The notes beneath the pieces were generated by a model. That model saw only the letters and a program-made list of their open reading frames with translations, made no database searches and had not been told where the DNA came from. Position numbers and translations under genes: made by a program. A stretch of 64,000 nucleotides of DNA from Aquiflexum balticum DSM 16537 (lineage in GTDB: Bacteria > Bacteroidota > Bacteroidia > Cytophagales > Cyclobacteriaceae): the NCBI RefSeq assembly GCF_900176595.1, contig NZ_LT838813.1:2370001-2434000 (forward strand), written 5' to 3'. The first letter of the stretch is position 1, and the number at the start of each line of letters is the position of its first letter. Positions 16,127 through 26,425 of this stretch are shown here, in pieces.

Positions 16127-16197
16127 GGGGCGCTAGACTATATTTGACAAACAACCATACAAATGTAAGTGCCTCAGATGATGAGGCATTTTTTTTT
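16127..16197 (+). terminator. Attenuator: antiterminator and terminator hairpins of the ilv leader
   Basis: The terminator is a perfect 7-bp stem, TGCCTCA (16170-16176) with TGAGGCA (16182-16188), a GATGA loop and nine Ts (16189-16197). A competing stem can form between GGGGCGCT (16127-16134) and AGTGCCTC (16168-16175): eight pairs, two of them G-U, which would hide the left arm of the terminator. GGGGCGCT begins one base after the leader stop codon, so a ribosome that finishes the peptide covers it and allows termination, while one stalled at the Ile/Leu codons leaves it free. A further 8-bp match joins CATTTGTA in the leader (16110-16117) to TACAAATG (16158-16165). Confidence 0.8.
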
Positions 16198-16225
16198 GTA
16201 GCTCTTAAACCTACCTAAAGTAACC

Positions 16226-17905
16226 ATGAGTTTGAAAAAACACAGTTGGGAAATCAGTCAGAACGAAGAACATCCCGCAGGAAAAGCCATGTTATATGCC
16301 ACGGGCATGTCTGACAAACAAATGAATCAGCCTTTTGTAGGGGTAGCCAGTTGCGGCTATGAAAGTAACCCCTGCAATATGCACCTCAATGACTTCGCCG
16401 GTCTGATCAAGGAAGCTTCTGCTACTTATGGTCTGACCGGTTTGGTTTTTAATACCATTGGGATTTCTGACGGGATTTCAATGGGTACCTCAGGTATGAG
16501 ATATTCCCTTGTCTCCAGAGAAATCATAGCAGACTCCATTGAATCCTTTATTCTTGGACATTCTTTTGATGGCTGTATAGCTGTTGCAGGTTGTGACAAA
16601 AATATGCCAGGAGCAATAATGGGAATGTTGAGAATCAACCGGCCTTCCATCATGGTCTACGGTGGTACTATCCGTTCCGGTATTTATAAAGGTGAAAAGC
16701 TCAATATTGTTTCTGCTTTTGAAGCCTATGGGAAAAGAGTAAAAGGTGAATTGGGAGATGAAGATTATGACGGCGTGATCCGAAATGCCTGTCCGGGTGC
16801 AGGTGCCTGCGGGGGAATGTACACTGCCAATACCATGTCCTCGGCGATCGAGGCCATGGGGATGTCTTTGCCTTACAGTTCATCCACTCCGGCCACTGCA
16901 GACGAAAAAGTAAGGGAATGCAAAGAGGTTTCAGAGTATTTGAAAATCCTTTTGGAAAAGGACATCAAACCAAAAGATATCGTCACAAAGAAAAGTCTTG
17001 AAAATGCAGTTACGGTTGCCGTCGCCTTAGGTGGCAGTACCAATGCAGTATTACATATTTTGGCCATTGCCAAGACAGCAGGCGTTGATTTCACCCTGGA
17101 CGATTTTAAAAGGGTCAACCATGCTACACCGTTGTTAGGGGATTTCAAACCCTCAGGTAAGTTCTTGATGGAAGATTTGTTTGAACAAGGTGGTCTTCCT
17201 GCATTTATGAAATACCTGTTGAACAATGGCATGCTACACGGAGATTGTATGACCGTTACGGGCAAAACCTTGGCTGAAAATCTAGCCAACATTGATCCTG
17301 TAGTTCCTTCCATGGTTAATGTGATCCACCCAATTGAGCGACCATTAAAGGAGACAGGCCATTTGTGCATACTCAAAGGCAATCTAGCACCCGAAGGATC
17401 CGTAGCGAAAATCTCCGGAAAAGAAGGGAAATCCTTTACCGGTCCAGCCAAAGTTTATGATTCGGAACTGGAAGCCAATGAAGCAATTAAAAATAAGCAA
17501 GTCAATAAAGGAGAAGTTATTGTCATCAGATATATCGGCCCCAAAGGTGGACCGGGAATGCCTGAAATGCTCAAACCAACTTCCATGATCATTGGAGCGG
17601 GATTAGGTTCAGATGTAGCATTGATCACTGATGGAAGGTTTTCCGGGGGCACACATGGCTTTGTGGTAGGACACGTAACTCCTGAGGCTTATTCAGGCGG
17701 TCCGATTGGACTTCTCAGAGATGGGGATATCATTACCATTGATGCTGATTCTCTCAGTCTGAGCTGTGAAGTAAGTGATGCTGAAATGGAAGCAAGGAAA
17801 AAAGTTTGGAAAAACAAAGATCTGAGTGACCTTCAAGGTACTTTGAAAAAATACAACAAGTTGGTATCATCTGCCTCCGAAGGCTGCGTGACCGATCAAT
17901 TTTAA
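16226..17905 (+). CDS. ilvD: Dihydroxy-acid dehydratase
   Basis: A 559-residue IlvD, the iron-sulfur enzyme that dehydrates 2,3-dihydroxy-isovalerate and 2,3-dihydroxy-3-methylvalerate in valine and isoleucine synthesis. The cluster cysteines are C50 (NPCNMHLND), C123 (GCDKNMPGA) and C195 ([15 protein letters not shown]). The C-terminal signature [19 protein letters not shown] is present. It is the first structural gene after the leader attenuator and is followed by ilvB with a 14-base gap. Confidence 0.97.
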   Translation: MSLKKHSWEISQNEEHPAGKAMLYATGMSDKQMNQPFVGVASCGYESNPCNMHLNDFAGLIKEASATYGLTGLVFNTIGISDGISMGTSGMRYSLVSREIIADSIESFILGHSFDGCIAVAGCDKNMPGAIMGMLRINRPSIMVYGGTIRSGIYKGEKLNIVSAFEAYGKRVKGELGDEDYDGVIRNACPGAGACGGMYTANTMSSAIEAMGMSLPYSSSTPATADEKVRECKEVSEYLKILLEKDIKPKDIVTKKSLENAVTVAVALGGSTNAVLHILAIAKTAGVDFTLDDFKRVNHATPLLGDFKPSGKFLMEDLFEQGGLPAFMKYLLNNGMLHGDCMTVTGKTLAENLANIDPVVPSMVNVIHPIERPLKETGHLCILKGNLAPEGSVAKISGKEGKSFTGPAKVYDSELEANEAIKNKQVNKGEVIVIRYIGPKGGPGMPEMLKPTSMIIGAGLGSDVALITDGRFSGGTHGFVVGHVTPEAYSGGPIGLLRDGDIITIDADSLSLSCEVSDAEMEARKKVWKNKDLSDLQGTLKKYNKLVSSASEGCVTDQF

Positions 17906-17919
17906 TAAATTAAGCAACC

Positions 17920-19602
17920 ATGATAAGAGGAGCAGATATCGTAGTAAGATCTCTGATAGCTGAAAATGCGGAATACATTTTCGGTTATCCTGGAGGTGCC
18001 ATCATGCCTGTTTATGATGCCCTTTATGATTATGCGGACCAGGTGAAACATGTTTTGACCCGACACGAACAGGGGGCTATCCATGCAGCACAGGGTTATG
18101 CCCGAGTTTCCGGTAAAGTTGGAGTTGCCTTGGCTACTTCTGGTCCTGGTGCTACAAACCTGATTACCGGATTGGCTGATGCTTTGATTGACAGTACGCC
18201 ATTGGTGTGTATTACCGGGCAGGTAGCTGCACATCTGTTGGGAACTGATGCTTTTCAGGAAACAGATATGGTCGGTATTTCCATGCCTGGGACCAAATGG
18301 AATATTCAGGTAAGATCCGTAGAGGAAATTGCCCCTGCCATTGCCAAAGGATTTCATATTGCGAGGTCGGGAAGACCGGGTCCTGTTTTGATAGATATTA
18401 CAAAAAATGCTCAAGTGGAATTTGGGGAGTTCAATTACGTACCTTGTTTGGGGATCCGTTCATATAGGCCGTATGTTACCATAGAGATGCCCAAAATACA
18501 GGCAGCAGCAACTTTGATCAATGAATCAGAGCGGCCTTTTGTCCTTTTTGGTCAGGGAGTAGTCATAGGTAAGGCTGAGGAAGAGCTGAAGTCATTTTTG
18601 GATAAAACAGGTATTCCTGCGGCTTCTACACTTTTAGGATCGGGATCTTTGCCTGAAAGTCATCCTTCTTATGTGGGTAAATTGGGAATGCATGGCAATT
18701 ACGCACCAAATATGCTGACCAATAAATGCGATGTGCTGATCGCAATAGGTATGCGCTTCGATGACAGGGTTACCGGCGACTTAAGAAGATACGCCAAGCA
18801 GGCCAAGGTAATTCACTTGGAGCTAGACCCTGCTGAAATCAATAAAAATGTGAAATGTACGGTGCCCATATTGGGTGATTGTAAGCAAAGTTTATCCATG
18901 CTAATTGAAGCAGTCAAGCCGAACAGCCACCCCGAATGGATGCAGCGATTCAGGGAATTTGAAAATGAAGAAAGGGAAGCAGTAATGGGCAAGGATCTCT
19001 ATGCCACCCAAGGTGGATTGCATATGGGAGAGGTGATCAGATTGATCAATCAGTACAAAGAAGATGATGCCGTATTGGTCACTGACGTAGGTCAGCATCA
19101 GATGATTGCATGGCGCTATTTTGATTACAAAAAAACCAGGACACAGGTTACATCAGGTGGTTTGGGAACTATGGGTTTTGCCCTTCCTGCGGCACTTGGT
19201 GCCCAATTACACAATTATAACCGACAGGTAATCTGTGTAGTAGGGGATGGGGGAATTCAGATGACCATTCAGGAATTGGGTACCATCATGCAGACCAAAG
19301 CGCCTGTGAAGGTCGTTTTGCTCAACAACAATTATCTGGGAATGGTACGTCAATGGCAACAAATGTTCTTTGACAAAAGGTATTCTTTCACTGAACTGGA
19401 AAACCCTGATTTCATCAAAATAGCTGAGGCTTATAACATCAAAGCTGTGAAAGTTACTGAAAGAGAATATCTCAGTGAGGCGGTCGCTCAAATGTTAATC
19501 CATGATGGGCCTTTCTTCCTTGAAGTGGTCGTAGAAAAAGAAGATAATGTATTTCCAATGATTGCCACAGGTTGTTCTGTAGAAGAAGTTAGATTAAGCT
19601 AA
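17920..19602 (+). CDS. ilvB: Acetolactate synthase, large (catalytic) subunit
   Basis: A 560-residue thiamine-diphosphate enzyme that condenses two pyruvates, or pyruvate and 2-ketobutyrate. The catalytic glutamate is E50 in TRHEQGAIHAAQGYAR. The central FAD-binding domain follows (about 195-330), and the C-terminal ThDP motif is GDGGIQMTIQELG ending in LLNNNYLGMVRQWQ. Length is normal for the catalytic subunit. The regulatory subunit gene follows 16 bases later. Confidence 0.97.
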   Translation: MIRGADIVVRSLIAENAEYIFGYPGGAIMPVYDALYDYADQVKHVLTRHEQGAIHAAQGYARVSGKVGVALATSGPGATNLITGLADALIDSTPLVCITGQVAAHLLGTDAFQETDMVGISMPGTKWNIQVRSVEEIAPAIAKGFHIARSGRPGPVLIDITKNAQVEFGEFNYVPCLGIRSYRPYVTIEMPKIQAAATLINESERPFVLFGQGVVIGKAEEELKSFLDKTGIPAASTLLGSGSLPESHPSYVGKLGMHGNYAPNMLTNKCDVLIAIGMRFDDRVTGDLRRYAKQAKVIHLELDPAEINKNVKCTVPILGDCKQSLSMLIEAVKPNSHPEWMQRFREFENEEREAVMGKDLYATQGGLHMGEVIRLINQYKEDDAVLVTDVGQHQMIAWRYFDYKKTRTQVTSGGLGTMGFALPAALGAQLHNYNRQVICVVGDGGIQMTIQELGTIMQTKAPVKVVLLNNNYLGMVRQWQQMFFDKRYSFTELENPDFIKIAEAYNIKAVKVTEREYLSEAVAQMLIHDGPFFLEVVVEKEDNVFPMIATGCSVEEVRLS

Positions 19603-19618
19603 AACCTAAAAAGTATAT

Positions 19619-20128
19619 ATGAATCGTTATACCATTTTAGTTTATACAGAGAATTTCATTGGAATCCTCAATAGGATCACCATTATTTTCACAAGAAGAG
19701 GGATCAATATCAGTGCGTTGACCGCTTCTGAAAGCAGGTTGGATGGAATACACAAAATTACTATTGAAGCCACTGTCACGGAAGAGCAGATTATTCAACT
19801 TGTAAACCAAATTGAAAAAATAATCGATGTCATCAAAGCTTACTACTTCATGGATGATGAGGTGGTTTATCAGGAGATCGCTTTGTATAAAATCCCTATA
19901 GATAGCCTTGATCCCCAATTGGAAAAAGTAATCAGGCAGTTCAATGCACATATCATTGCTGCGGAGAAGGAATTTGTGGTGCTGGAATTTACCGGTCATA
20001 AGGAAGATACACAGGCATTGTTGGAAATACTCAAACCCTTCAACCTTTTGGAGTTTTCCCGTTCGGGAAGGGTGGCCATTGCCAAACCAAAGTTTTCTGT
20101 TCAAGAATATTTAAATAATCAAACCTAA
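19619..20128 (+). CDS. ilvN: Acetolactate synthase, small (regulatory) subunit
   Basis: A 169-residue small subunit, activating the catalytic subunit and conferring feedback inhibition by valine. The N-terminal ACT domain is clear: YTILVYTENFIGILNRIT, with the ligand-binding loop RRGINISALTASES (about residues 28-40). A second ACT-like C-terminal domain covers roughly 80-160. Length fits the ilvH/ilvN family of Bacteroidota. Confidence 0.94.
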   Translation: MNRYTILVYTENFIGILNRITIIFTRRGINISALTASESRLDGIHKITIEATVTEEQIIQLVNQIEKIIDVIKAYYFMDDEVVYQEIALYKIPIDSLDPQLEKVIRQFNAHIIAAEKEFVVLEFTGHKEDTQALLEILKPFNLLEFSRSGRVAIAKPKFSVQEYLNNQT

Positions 20129-20140
20129 TAAAATAACACT

Positions 20141-21184
20141 ATGAAACTGAAATTCGGATCAGTAGAAGAAAATGTAGTAACCAGAGAGGAGTTTCCTTTG
20201 GAGAAAGCTAGAGAAGTATTGAAAGATGAAGTAATTGCCGTCTTGGGCTATGGAGTCCAAGGACCCGGTCAGGCACTCAATCTTAAAGACAATGGCTTCA
20301 ACGTCATTGTTGGCCAAAGGAAAGGCTCTAAAACCTGGGACAAAGCTGTTGCTGATGGTTGGGTTCCCGGTGAAACATTGTTTGAACTGGAAGAGGCCTG
20401 TGAAAAAGGCACCATCCTTCAGTTCCTACTTTCAGATGCAGGTCAGATTGCAGCATGGCCCATGGTGAAAAGACACCTTACTCCGGGCAAGGCACTTTAT
20501 TTCTCCCATGGATTTGGAGTGACCTACAAAGAAAAAACCGGTATTATCCCTCCAGCAGACGTAGATGTTATTTTGGTAGCGCCCAAAGGCTCCGGGACTT
20601 CTTTAAGAAGAATGTTTGTGGAAGGCAGAGGTTTGAATTCTTCTTATGCCATCTTCCAAGATGCAACCGGAAGGGCCAAAGACAGGGTAATCGCATTGGG
20701 AATCGGTGTAGGTTCAGGCTACCTTTTTGAAACTGACTTTTACAGGGAAGTTACTTCTGATTTGACAGGAGAAAGAGGGACTTTGATGGGAGCGATTCAG
20801 GGAATTTTTGCTGCACAATATGAAGTATTGAGAGCAAATGGTCATACACCTTCTGAAGCTTTCAATGAAACTGTTGAGGAATTGACTCAAAGTCTGATGC
20901 CATTGGTAGCAGAAAACGGAATGGACTGGATGTACGCCAACTGTTCCACCACGGCACAAAGAGGAGCTTTGGATTGGTGGAAGCCTTTCAGAGATGCTAC
21001 CAAGCCGGTTTTTGAAGAATTGTACAACAGTGTGAAGACCGGAAAAGAGGCGCAAAAGTCCATTGATTCCAACAGCAAGCCAGATTACAGAGTGAAGTTG
21101 GAAGCTGAATTGAAAGAATTGAGAGATTCTGAAATGTGGCAAGCAGGAGCAACTGTCAGAAAATTGAGACCAGAAAACAATTAA
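20141..21184 (+). CDS. ilvC: Ketol-acid reductoisomerase
   Basis: A 347-residue short-form (class I) enzyme that isomerises and reduces acetolactate or acetohydroxybutyrate. The Rossmann motif is seen as AVLGYGVQGPGQALNLKDNG, followed by VGQRKGSKTW, the loop that selects NADPH or NADH. The knotted C-terminal domain carries the metal-binding acidic residues in SDLTGERGTLMG and the later ETVEELTQ. It sits 12 bases after ilvN. Confidence 0.96.
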   Translation: MKLKFGSVEENVVTREEFPLEKAREVLKDEVIAVLGYGVQGPGQALNLKDNGFNVIVGQRKGSKTWDKAVADGWVPGETLFELEEACEKGTILQFLLSDAGQIAAWPMVKRHLTPGKALYFSHGFGVTYKEKTGIIPPADVDVILVAPKGSGTSLRRMFVEGRGLNSSYAIFQDATGRAKDRVIALGIGVGSGYLFETDFYREVTSDLTGERGTLMGAIQGIFAAQYEVLRANGHTPSEAFNETVEELTQSLMPLVAENGMDWMYANCSTTAQRGALDWWKPFRDATKPVFEELYNSVKTGKEAQKSIDSNSKPDYRVKLEAELKELRDSEMWQAGATVRKLRPENN

Positions 21185-21187
21185 AAG

Positions 21188-22699
21188 ATGAGTGAAAAGC
21201 TTTGGATATTTGATACTACTCTCCGGGATGGGGAGCAGGTTCCGGGTTGTCAGTTGAACTCCCAGGAAAAGATAGTAGTGGCTAAAGCTTTGGAAGCACT
21301 TGGAGTGGATATCATTGAGGCTGGATTTCCAATATCCAGCCCCGGTGATTTCAATTCAGTGGTTGAAATTTCCAAAGCGGTTTCTAATCCTATCATCTGC
21401 GCCCTTTCAAGAGCAGTAGAGAAGGATATACAAGTAGCTGCCGAGGCACTGAAATATGCCAAGAAAGGCAGAATTCATACTGGGATAGGTGTATCTCCTT
21501 ATCACATTCAATACAAGTTAAGGTCAACTCCTGAAAACATCATTGAAAGAGGAGTAAAGGCCGTCAAGTATGCCAAAAGTTTTGTGGAGGATGTGGAGTT
21601 TTATGCTGAGGATGCGGGAAGGGCAGAATTGCCTTTTTTGGCCAAAATCATAGAAGCAGCCATCAAAGCCGGGGCAACTGTTGTCAATATTCCAGATACT
21701 ACAGGATACTGTCTTCCCGAACAATACGGAGCTATTATCCGCTATTTAAAGGAAAACGTCTCCAATATTGACAAAGCCATCATTTCCACTCATTGTCATA
21801 ATGATCTTGGTATGGCTACGGCTAATACCATTGCAGGGGTTCAGAACGGGGCAAGACAAGCTGAACTGACCATCAATGGTATCGGTGAAAGAGCAGGTAA
21901 CACTTCTATGGAAGAAGTGGTCATGGCTATCAAGTGCCATCACGATATCCCTGTCTATACTAATATCCAAACAGAAAGAATATATGGAACGAGCAGGCTG
22001 ATTTCCAAGTTGATGAATATGCCTGTCCAACCTAACAAAGCGATTGTTGGAAGAAATGCCTTTGCGCATTCTTCAGGCATCCATCAGGATGGGGTATTGA
22101 AACACCGGGAGAATTATGAAATCATTGATCCCAAAGAAGTCGGTGTACATGAATCGTCGATAGTATTGACTGCAAGAAGCGGGAGGGCAGCCTTGAAACA
22201 TCATTTAGATGGTTTGGGTGTGGAGTTGGAAGGTGAAGCATTACGGGAAGTTTATGAGGATTTTCTGACCTTGGCTGATTCCAAGAGGGACATTGGTCCA
22301 AAAGATCTATTGGCCTTGGTCGGTAAATATTTGGATGAGTCCTCATTTATCGAATTGGGAAAGGTGAGCTATCAGTCCAATGGGGAAATCAGTGCCACAG
22401 TCGAACTGAAAGTTGGCGAAAAAGCATTTGAATCCAAAGCAGCAGGCAATGGTCCTGTAGATGCTGTGCTGAAAGCCATAGAAAAAATAGTAAAGCCTGA
22501 TATCGTATTGGAGGAATTTCTGATTCAGGCCATCACTGCAGGAAGTGATGATGTGGCCAAGGTCCATATGCGTCTGATGAAAGAGGATAAGCCCTATTAT
22601 GGTTTTGCATCCAATTCAGATATCGTATTGGCTTCCGCCCAGGCATATGTAGATGCCTTAAATAAAATACCTGTCAAAGACAAAGTGATCCTAGAGTAA
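21188..22699 (+). CDS. leuA: 2-isopropylmalate synthase
   Basis: A 503-residue LeuA, which joins acetyl-CoA and 2-ketoisovalerate, the first step of leucine synthesis. The TIM barrel begins with [12 protein letters not shown]; the metal ligands include the [11 protein letters not shown] HxH pair, and [13 protein letters not shown] is the conserved glycine-rich motif. The C-terminal regulatory domain (about 390-503) contains [16 protein letters not shown] and mediates leucine feedback in the family. It begins 3 bases after the ilvC stop. It differs clearly from the paralogue at 24806, which is a citramalate synthase. Confidence 0.96.
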   Translation: MSEKLWIFDTTLRDGEQVPGCQLNSQEKIVVAKALEALGVDIIEAGFPISSPGDFNSVVEISKAVSNPIICALSRAVEKDIQVAAEALKYAKKGRIHTGIGVSPYHIQYKLRSTPENIIERGVKAVKYAKSFVEDVEFYAEDAGRAELPFLAKIIEAAIKAGATVVNIPDTTGYCLPEQYGAIIRYLKENVSNIDKAIISTHCHNDLGMATANTIAGVQNGARQAELTINGIGERAGNTSMEEVVMAIKCHHDIPVYTNIQTERIYGTSRLISKLMNMPVQPNKAIVGRNAFAHSSGIHQDGVLKHRENYEIIDPKEVGVHESSIVLTARSGRAALKHHLDGLGVELEGEALREVYEDFLTLADSKRDIGPKDLLALVGKYLDESSFIELGKVSYQSNGEISATVELKVGEKAFESKAAGNGPVDAVLKAIEKIVKPDIVLEEFLIQAITAGSDDVAKVHMRLMKEDKPYYGFASNSDIVLASAQAYVDALNKIPVKDKVILE

Positions 22700-22700
22700 A

Positions 22701-24101
22701 ATGGAAAAGAAAACATTATTTGATAAAATATGGGATGCCCATGTGGTACGTTCTGTACCCGGTGGGCCTGATGTGTTCTTCATTGATAAGCATTTTATCC
22801 ATGAAGTGACCAGTCCAGTGGCATTCCTCAATCTTGAAAGACGCGGTGTTGGTGTTTTATATCCGGAAAGGACTATAGCTACTCCTGACCACAATGTGCC
22901 TACAGTAGACCAAGACAAAACCATCAAGGATAAACTTTCCCGTATGCAGGTGGAAAGACTCCGGGAAAACTGCAAGAAGTACAATATTGAACTGCATGAC
23001 CTTGGTTCTGCGCATCATGGCATTGTCCATGTAATCGGTCCGGAATTGGGTGTCACCCAACCGGGAATGACCATTGTCTGTGGAGACAGCCATACTTCTA
23101 CGCACGGTGCATTTGGTGCGATTGCTTTTGGTATCGGTACTTCTGAGGTTGAAATGGTCTTGGCTACCCAATGCATCATGCAGACGAAAGCCAAAAAAAT
23201 GAGAATCACGGTGGATGGTGAATTGGGAAGTGGAGTGACTTCAAAAGACATCATTCTTTACATTATCGCGAAGATTTCCGCTGCCGGCGCAACAGGGTAT
23301 TTTGTGGAATATGCAGGATCGGCCATTAAAAGCCTTAGCATGGAAGCCCGAATGACCATCTGTAACATGAGTATTGAAATGGGTGCAAGGGGTGGACTGA
23401 TTGCTCCTGATGAAACTACTTTCAACTACCTAAATGGGAAGCAGTATGCTCCAAAAGGTGCGGCTTGGGATAAAGCAGTAGCACATTGGAAAACCCTCAA
23501 AACTGATGAAGGGGCTGTTTTTGATAAAGAATATCATTTTGATGGCAACGACATTGAGCCAATGATCACCTATGGTACCAATCCAGGGATGGGAATCAAA
23601 GTCAGAGGCTTTATTCCTACCACTGAAGGAATGGAAGGAAGTAACAAAATCTCCTACATGAAGTCATTGGATTATATGGGATTTGCTCCAGGAGAAGCCA
23701 TCAAAGGCAAAAAAGTAGACTATGTTTTCGTGGGAAGCTGTACCAATGGCAGGATAGAAGATATCCGATCTGTTGCCCAGTTTGTCAAAGGAAAACATAA
23801 AGCCGATAACATCACAGCTTGGATTGTTCCCGGATCAAGAGAAGTGGAGAAAATGGCCCATGAAGAAGGTCTGGTAAAGATACTGGAAGATGCAGGTTTT
23901 GAATTGCGTCAACCTGGTTGTTCAGCTTGTTTGGCCATGAATGACGATAAAATTCCTTCAGGCAAATATGCCGTTTCCACTTCCAACAGAAACTTTGAGG
24001 GAAGACAGGGACCGGGCGCAAGGACTTTATTGGCCAGCCCACTTACAGTTGCAGCAGTGGCGGTAACAGGTGAAATCAGTGATCCGAGAGAGGTGTTTTA
24101 A
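22701..24101 (+). CDS. leuC: 3-isopropylmalate dehydratase, large subunit
   Basis: A 466-residue aconitase-family subunit carrying the [4Fe-4S] cluster. Cluster cysteines are visible in [12 protein letters not shown] and in [11 protein letters not shown]. The typical opening, [12 protein letters not shown], and [22 protein letters not shown] are present. With LeuD it isomerises 2-isopropylmalate, and in this pathway very probably also citramalate to 3-methylmalate. Only one base separates it from the leuA stop. Confidence 0.97.
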   Translation: MEKKTLFDKIWDAHVVRSVPGGPDVFFIDKHFIHEVTSPVAFLNLERRGVGVLYPERTIATPDHNVPTVDQDKTIKDKLSRMQVERLRENCKKYNIELHDLGSAHHGIVHVIGPELGVTQPGMTIVCGDSHTSTHGAFGAIAFGIGTSEVEMVLATQCIMQTKAKKMRITVDGELGSGVTSKDIILYIIAKISAAGATGYFVEYAGSAIKSLSMEARMTICNMSIEMGARGGLIAPDETTFNYLNGKQYAPKGAAWDKAVAHWKTLKTDEGAVFDKEYHFDGNDIEPMITYGTNPGMGIKVRGFIPTTEGMEGSNKISYMKSLDYMGFAPGEAIKGKKVDYVFVGSCTNGRIEDIRSVAQFVKGKHKADNITAWIVPGSREVEKMAHEEGLVKILEDAGFELRQPGCSACLAMNDDKIPSGKYAVSTSNRNFEGRQGPGARTLLASPLTVAAVAVTGEISDPREVF

Positions 24102-24119
24102 TCCAAATCAAAAAAGAAA

Positions 24120-24710
24120 ATGGCTTACGATAAATTTAATAAACTCAAAAGTACAGTAGTCCCATTGCCAGCTGAAAACGTGGATACCGATCAGATTATT
24201 CCTGCCCGCTTCTTAAAGGCGACGGAAAGAGAAGGTTTTGGTGACAACCTTTTCCGCGATTGGCGATACGATGTGGAAGGTAACCCCAAAAAAGACTTTG
24301 TACTAAATGATCCGACCTATTCCGGCAAAATCCTCTTGGCAGGGAAGAACTTTGGTTCAGGATCAAGTAGAGAGCATGCCGTTTGGGCCCTTTATGATTA
24401 TGGGTTCAGGTGTGTGGTTTCCAGCTTTTTTGCAGATATCTTTAAAAATAACTGCCTCAATATTGGAGTCCTTCCGGTTACCATCAGTCCTGAGTTTGCA
24501 GAAGTCTTGTTCAATGCTGTTGAGGAAAATCCAAGTACAGAAATTGAAATTGATATTGACAAACAGGCCATTACTTTGTTATCAACTGGTCAATATGAGA
24601 CTTTTGATATCAATTCCTACAAAAAAGAAAACATGAAAAATGGCTTTGATGATATAGATTACCTCCTAAACATCAAGGATGAAATCATCACCTTCGCTGA
24701 GAATAAGTAA
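24120..24710 (+). CDS. leuD: 3-isopropylmalate dehydratase, small subunit
   Basis: A 196-residue swivel-domain subunit of the LeuCD isomerase. Family motifs are VVPLPAENVDTDQIIPARFLK at the start and GKNFGSGSSREHAVWALYDYG (about residues 78-98), which binds the substrate. Length is typical. It follows leuC by 18 bases; a 95-base gap containing a small hairpin and a heptad-repeat tract then precedes cimA, the largest gap within the operon. Confidence 0.96.
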   Translation: MAYDKFNKLKSTVVPLPAENVDTDQIIPARFLKATEREGFGDNLFRDWRYDVEGNPKKDFVLNDPTYSGKILLAGKNFGSGSSREHAVWALYDYGFRCVVSSFFADIFKNNCLNIGVLPVTISPEFAEVLFNAVEENPSTEIEIDIDKQAITLLSTGQYETFDINSYKKENMKNGFDDIDYLLNIKDEIITFAENK

Positions 24711-24749
24711 GGAACTTCTGATCAAAATATTGTCGATTTTTAAATCCAA

Positions 24750-24808
24750 TCCCGATTGCTACGGGACTAAAGTCTAAAATCTACAATCTACAATCTACAA
24801 TCCAAATG
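24750..24808. repeat. Small hairpin and 7-base repeat tract between leuD and cimA
   Basis: TCCCG (24750-24754) pairs with CGGGA (24762-24766). From 24767 the sequence runs in 7-base units: CTAAAGT, CTAAAAT, then CTACAAT three times, then CCAAATG, whose last three bases are the cimA start codon. This is one of several heptad tracts in the window and the only one inside an operon. Confidence 0.75.
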
Positions 24809-26425
24809 GGTAACAACAGGAAAATAGAAATCATGGATACCACACTGAGGGATGGAGAACAGACCTCAGGAGTTTCTTTCCTGCCTTCAGAAAAGCTTCA
24901 GATAGCCAAATTGCTATTGGAAGAACTAAAGGTGGACAGGATTGAGGTGGCATCGGCCAGGGTTTCGGAAGGTGAAATGGAAGGGGTGAAAAAAATTACC
25001 CAATGGGCTTCTGAAAAAGGATATTTAGACCGAGTTGAGGTTTTGGGATTCGTGGATACTCCGGCTTCTGTGAACTGGATTTTAGAATCCGGGGCACAGG
25101 TGATGAACCTTTTGACAAAGGGTTCAGAAAATCATCTTACCCATCAATTGAAAAAAACACCTGAGGCGCATTTTGAAGATATCCGGAAAAGCGTGGAATA
25201 TGCCCAATCCAAAAAGGTATGCGTCAATGTCTATTTGGAAGATTGGAGTAATGGAATGAGGAATTCCATGAATTATACCATGGATTTGATTGGTCAATTG
25301 ACACAATTGCCTGTTCGTAGAATCATGTTACCGGATACTTTGGGACTTTTACATCCTAGGGAAGTCTCGCATTTTATCAAATTGATCACTTCCGAATACG
25401 CGGATACCCACTTTGATTTTCATGCCCATAATGATTATGACCTTTCTGTAGCCAACGTGCTCGAAGCCATTTATAATGGAATTTCGGGAATCCATACTAC
25501 TGTCAACGGTTTGGGAGAAAGGGCCGGAAATGCACCTTTAGAATCGGTTATAGCTGTTTTAAAGGACTTTACTGATTTCAGATTGAGTGTAAAGGAAAAC
25601 AAGATCTTTAGGGTAAGTAAGTTGGTGGAACAATTTTCCGGACAACATATACCATCCAACAAACCTGTTGTTGGGGAAAATGTATTCACCCAGACTGCAG
25701 GCATACATGCTGATGGAGACAATAAAAAGAATCTTTATTTTAATGATCTCCTTCCCGAACGCTTTGGAAGGCAACGGAAATATGCTTTGGGAAAAACCTC
25801 AGGCAAAGCCAATATTGTCAAGAATATCCAGGAATTGGGGATTTCCCTAGAACCCGATGAACTTACCAAAGTAACCCAGAGAATTATTGAATTGGGGGAT
25901 AAAAAGGAGCGGGTCACCACAGAGGATTTACCTTACATCATCTCAGACGTACTTCAAAACAACTCCATATCTCATAATATCTTTATCGAAGGCTATAACC
26001 TCAGTCATTCCAAAGGCCTCAGACCAACTGTTCAATTGAAGATCAGCATCAATGGCGAAAGCTATGAGGAAGGTTCATCAGGGGATGGTCAATATGACGC
26101 TTTTATGAAGGCCTTGAAAAAGATCTACAAATCTATCAACAGGGAATTACCAAAACTGGTCAATTATCATGTGACCATTCCACCAGGGGGGAAAACAGAT
26201 GCCTTTGTGGAAACGGTTATTACCTGGGAATATGGGAAGATATTTAAAACCAAAGGTCTTGACAGTGACCAAACTGTAGCAGCATTAAAAGCAACAGAGA
26301 AAATGCTCAATATTATTGAGCAGATTAAAATCAATATACCAGGGGATAAAAAAAATCCAAAAGATACCCCAGACCAAGAAAAAACGAACTTTTATGGAAA
26401 TGAATATCGCGCTATTGCCGGGTGA
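24806..26425 (+). CDS. cimA: (R)-citramalate synthase
   Basis: A 539-residue enzyme of the LeuA/homocitrate synthase family. The opening [19 protein letters not shown] and the region [15 protein letters not shown] are much closer to Leptospira citramalate synthase than to LeuA. The barrel motifs [14 protein letters not shown] and [13 protein letters not shown] are intact, and a C-terminal regulatory domain is present (about 385-520). It condenses pyruvate and acetyl-CoA to citramalate; LeuCD and LeuB then yield 2-ketobutyrate for isoleucine. Its location inside the ilv-leu operon, and the lack of ilvA here, fit this role. The 3' end overlaps leuB by 32 bases. Confidence 0.87.
   Translation: MGNNRKIEIMDTTLRDGEQTSGVSFLPSEKLQIAKLLLEELKVDRIEVASARVSEGEMEGVKKITQWASEKGYLDRVEVLGFVDTPASVNWILESGAQVMNLLTKGSENHLTHQLKKTPEAHFEDIRKSVEYAQSKKVCVNVYLEDWSNGMRNSMNYTMDLIGQLTQLPVRRIMLPDTLGLLHPREVSHFIKLITSEYADTHFDFHAHNDYDLSVANVLEAIYNGISGIHTTVNGLGERAGNAPLESVIAVLKDFTDFRLSVKENKIFRVSKLVEQFSGQHIPSNKPVVGENVFTQTAGIHADGDNKKNLYFNDLLPERFGRQRKYALGKTSGKANIVKNIQELGISLEPDELTKVTQRIIELGDKKERVTTEDLPYIISDVLQNNSISHNIFIEGYNLSHSKGLRPTVQLKISINGESYEEGSSGDGQYDAFMKALKKIYKSINRELPKLVNYHVTIPPGGKTDAFVETVITWEYGKIFKTKGLDSDQTVAALKATEKMLNIIEQIKINIPGDKKNPKDTPDQEKTNFYGNEYRAIAG

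Noticed and set aside
16139-16146. TATATTTG inside the ilv leader, an exact match to the -7 consensus, with TTTG at 16112-16115.
   Set aside because: The spacer is 23 bases, too long. A start here would give an RNA with only the terminator and no leader peptide, which makes little sense. It lies between the two attenuator arms and is probably chance.
16873-17451. 192-codon open frame antisense to ilvD.
   Set aside because: It is a shadow of the ilvD coding frame with no recognisable motif; similar long antisense frames occur inside ilvN and ilvC.
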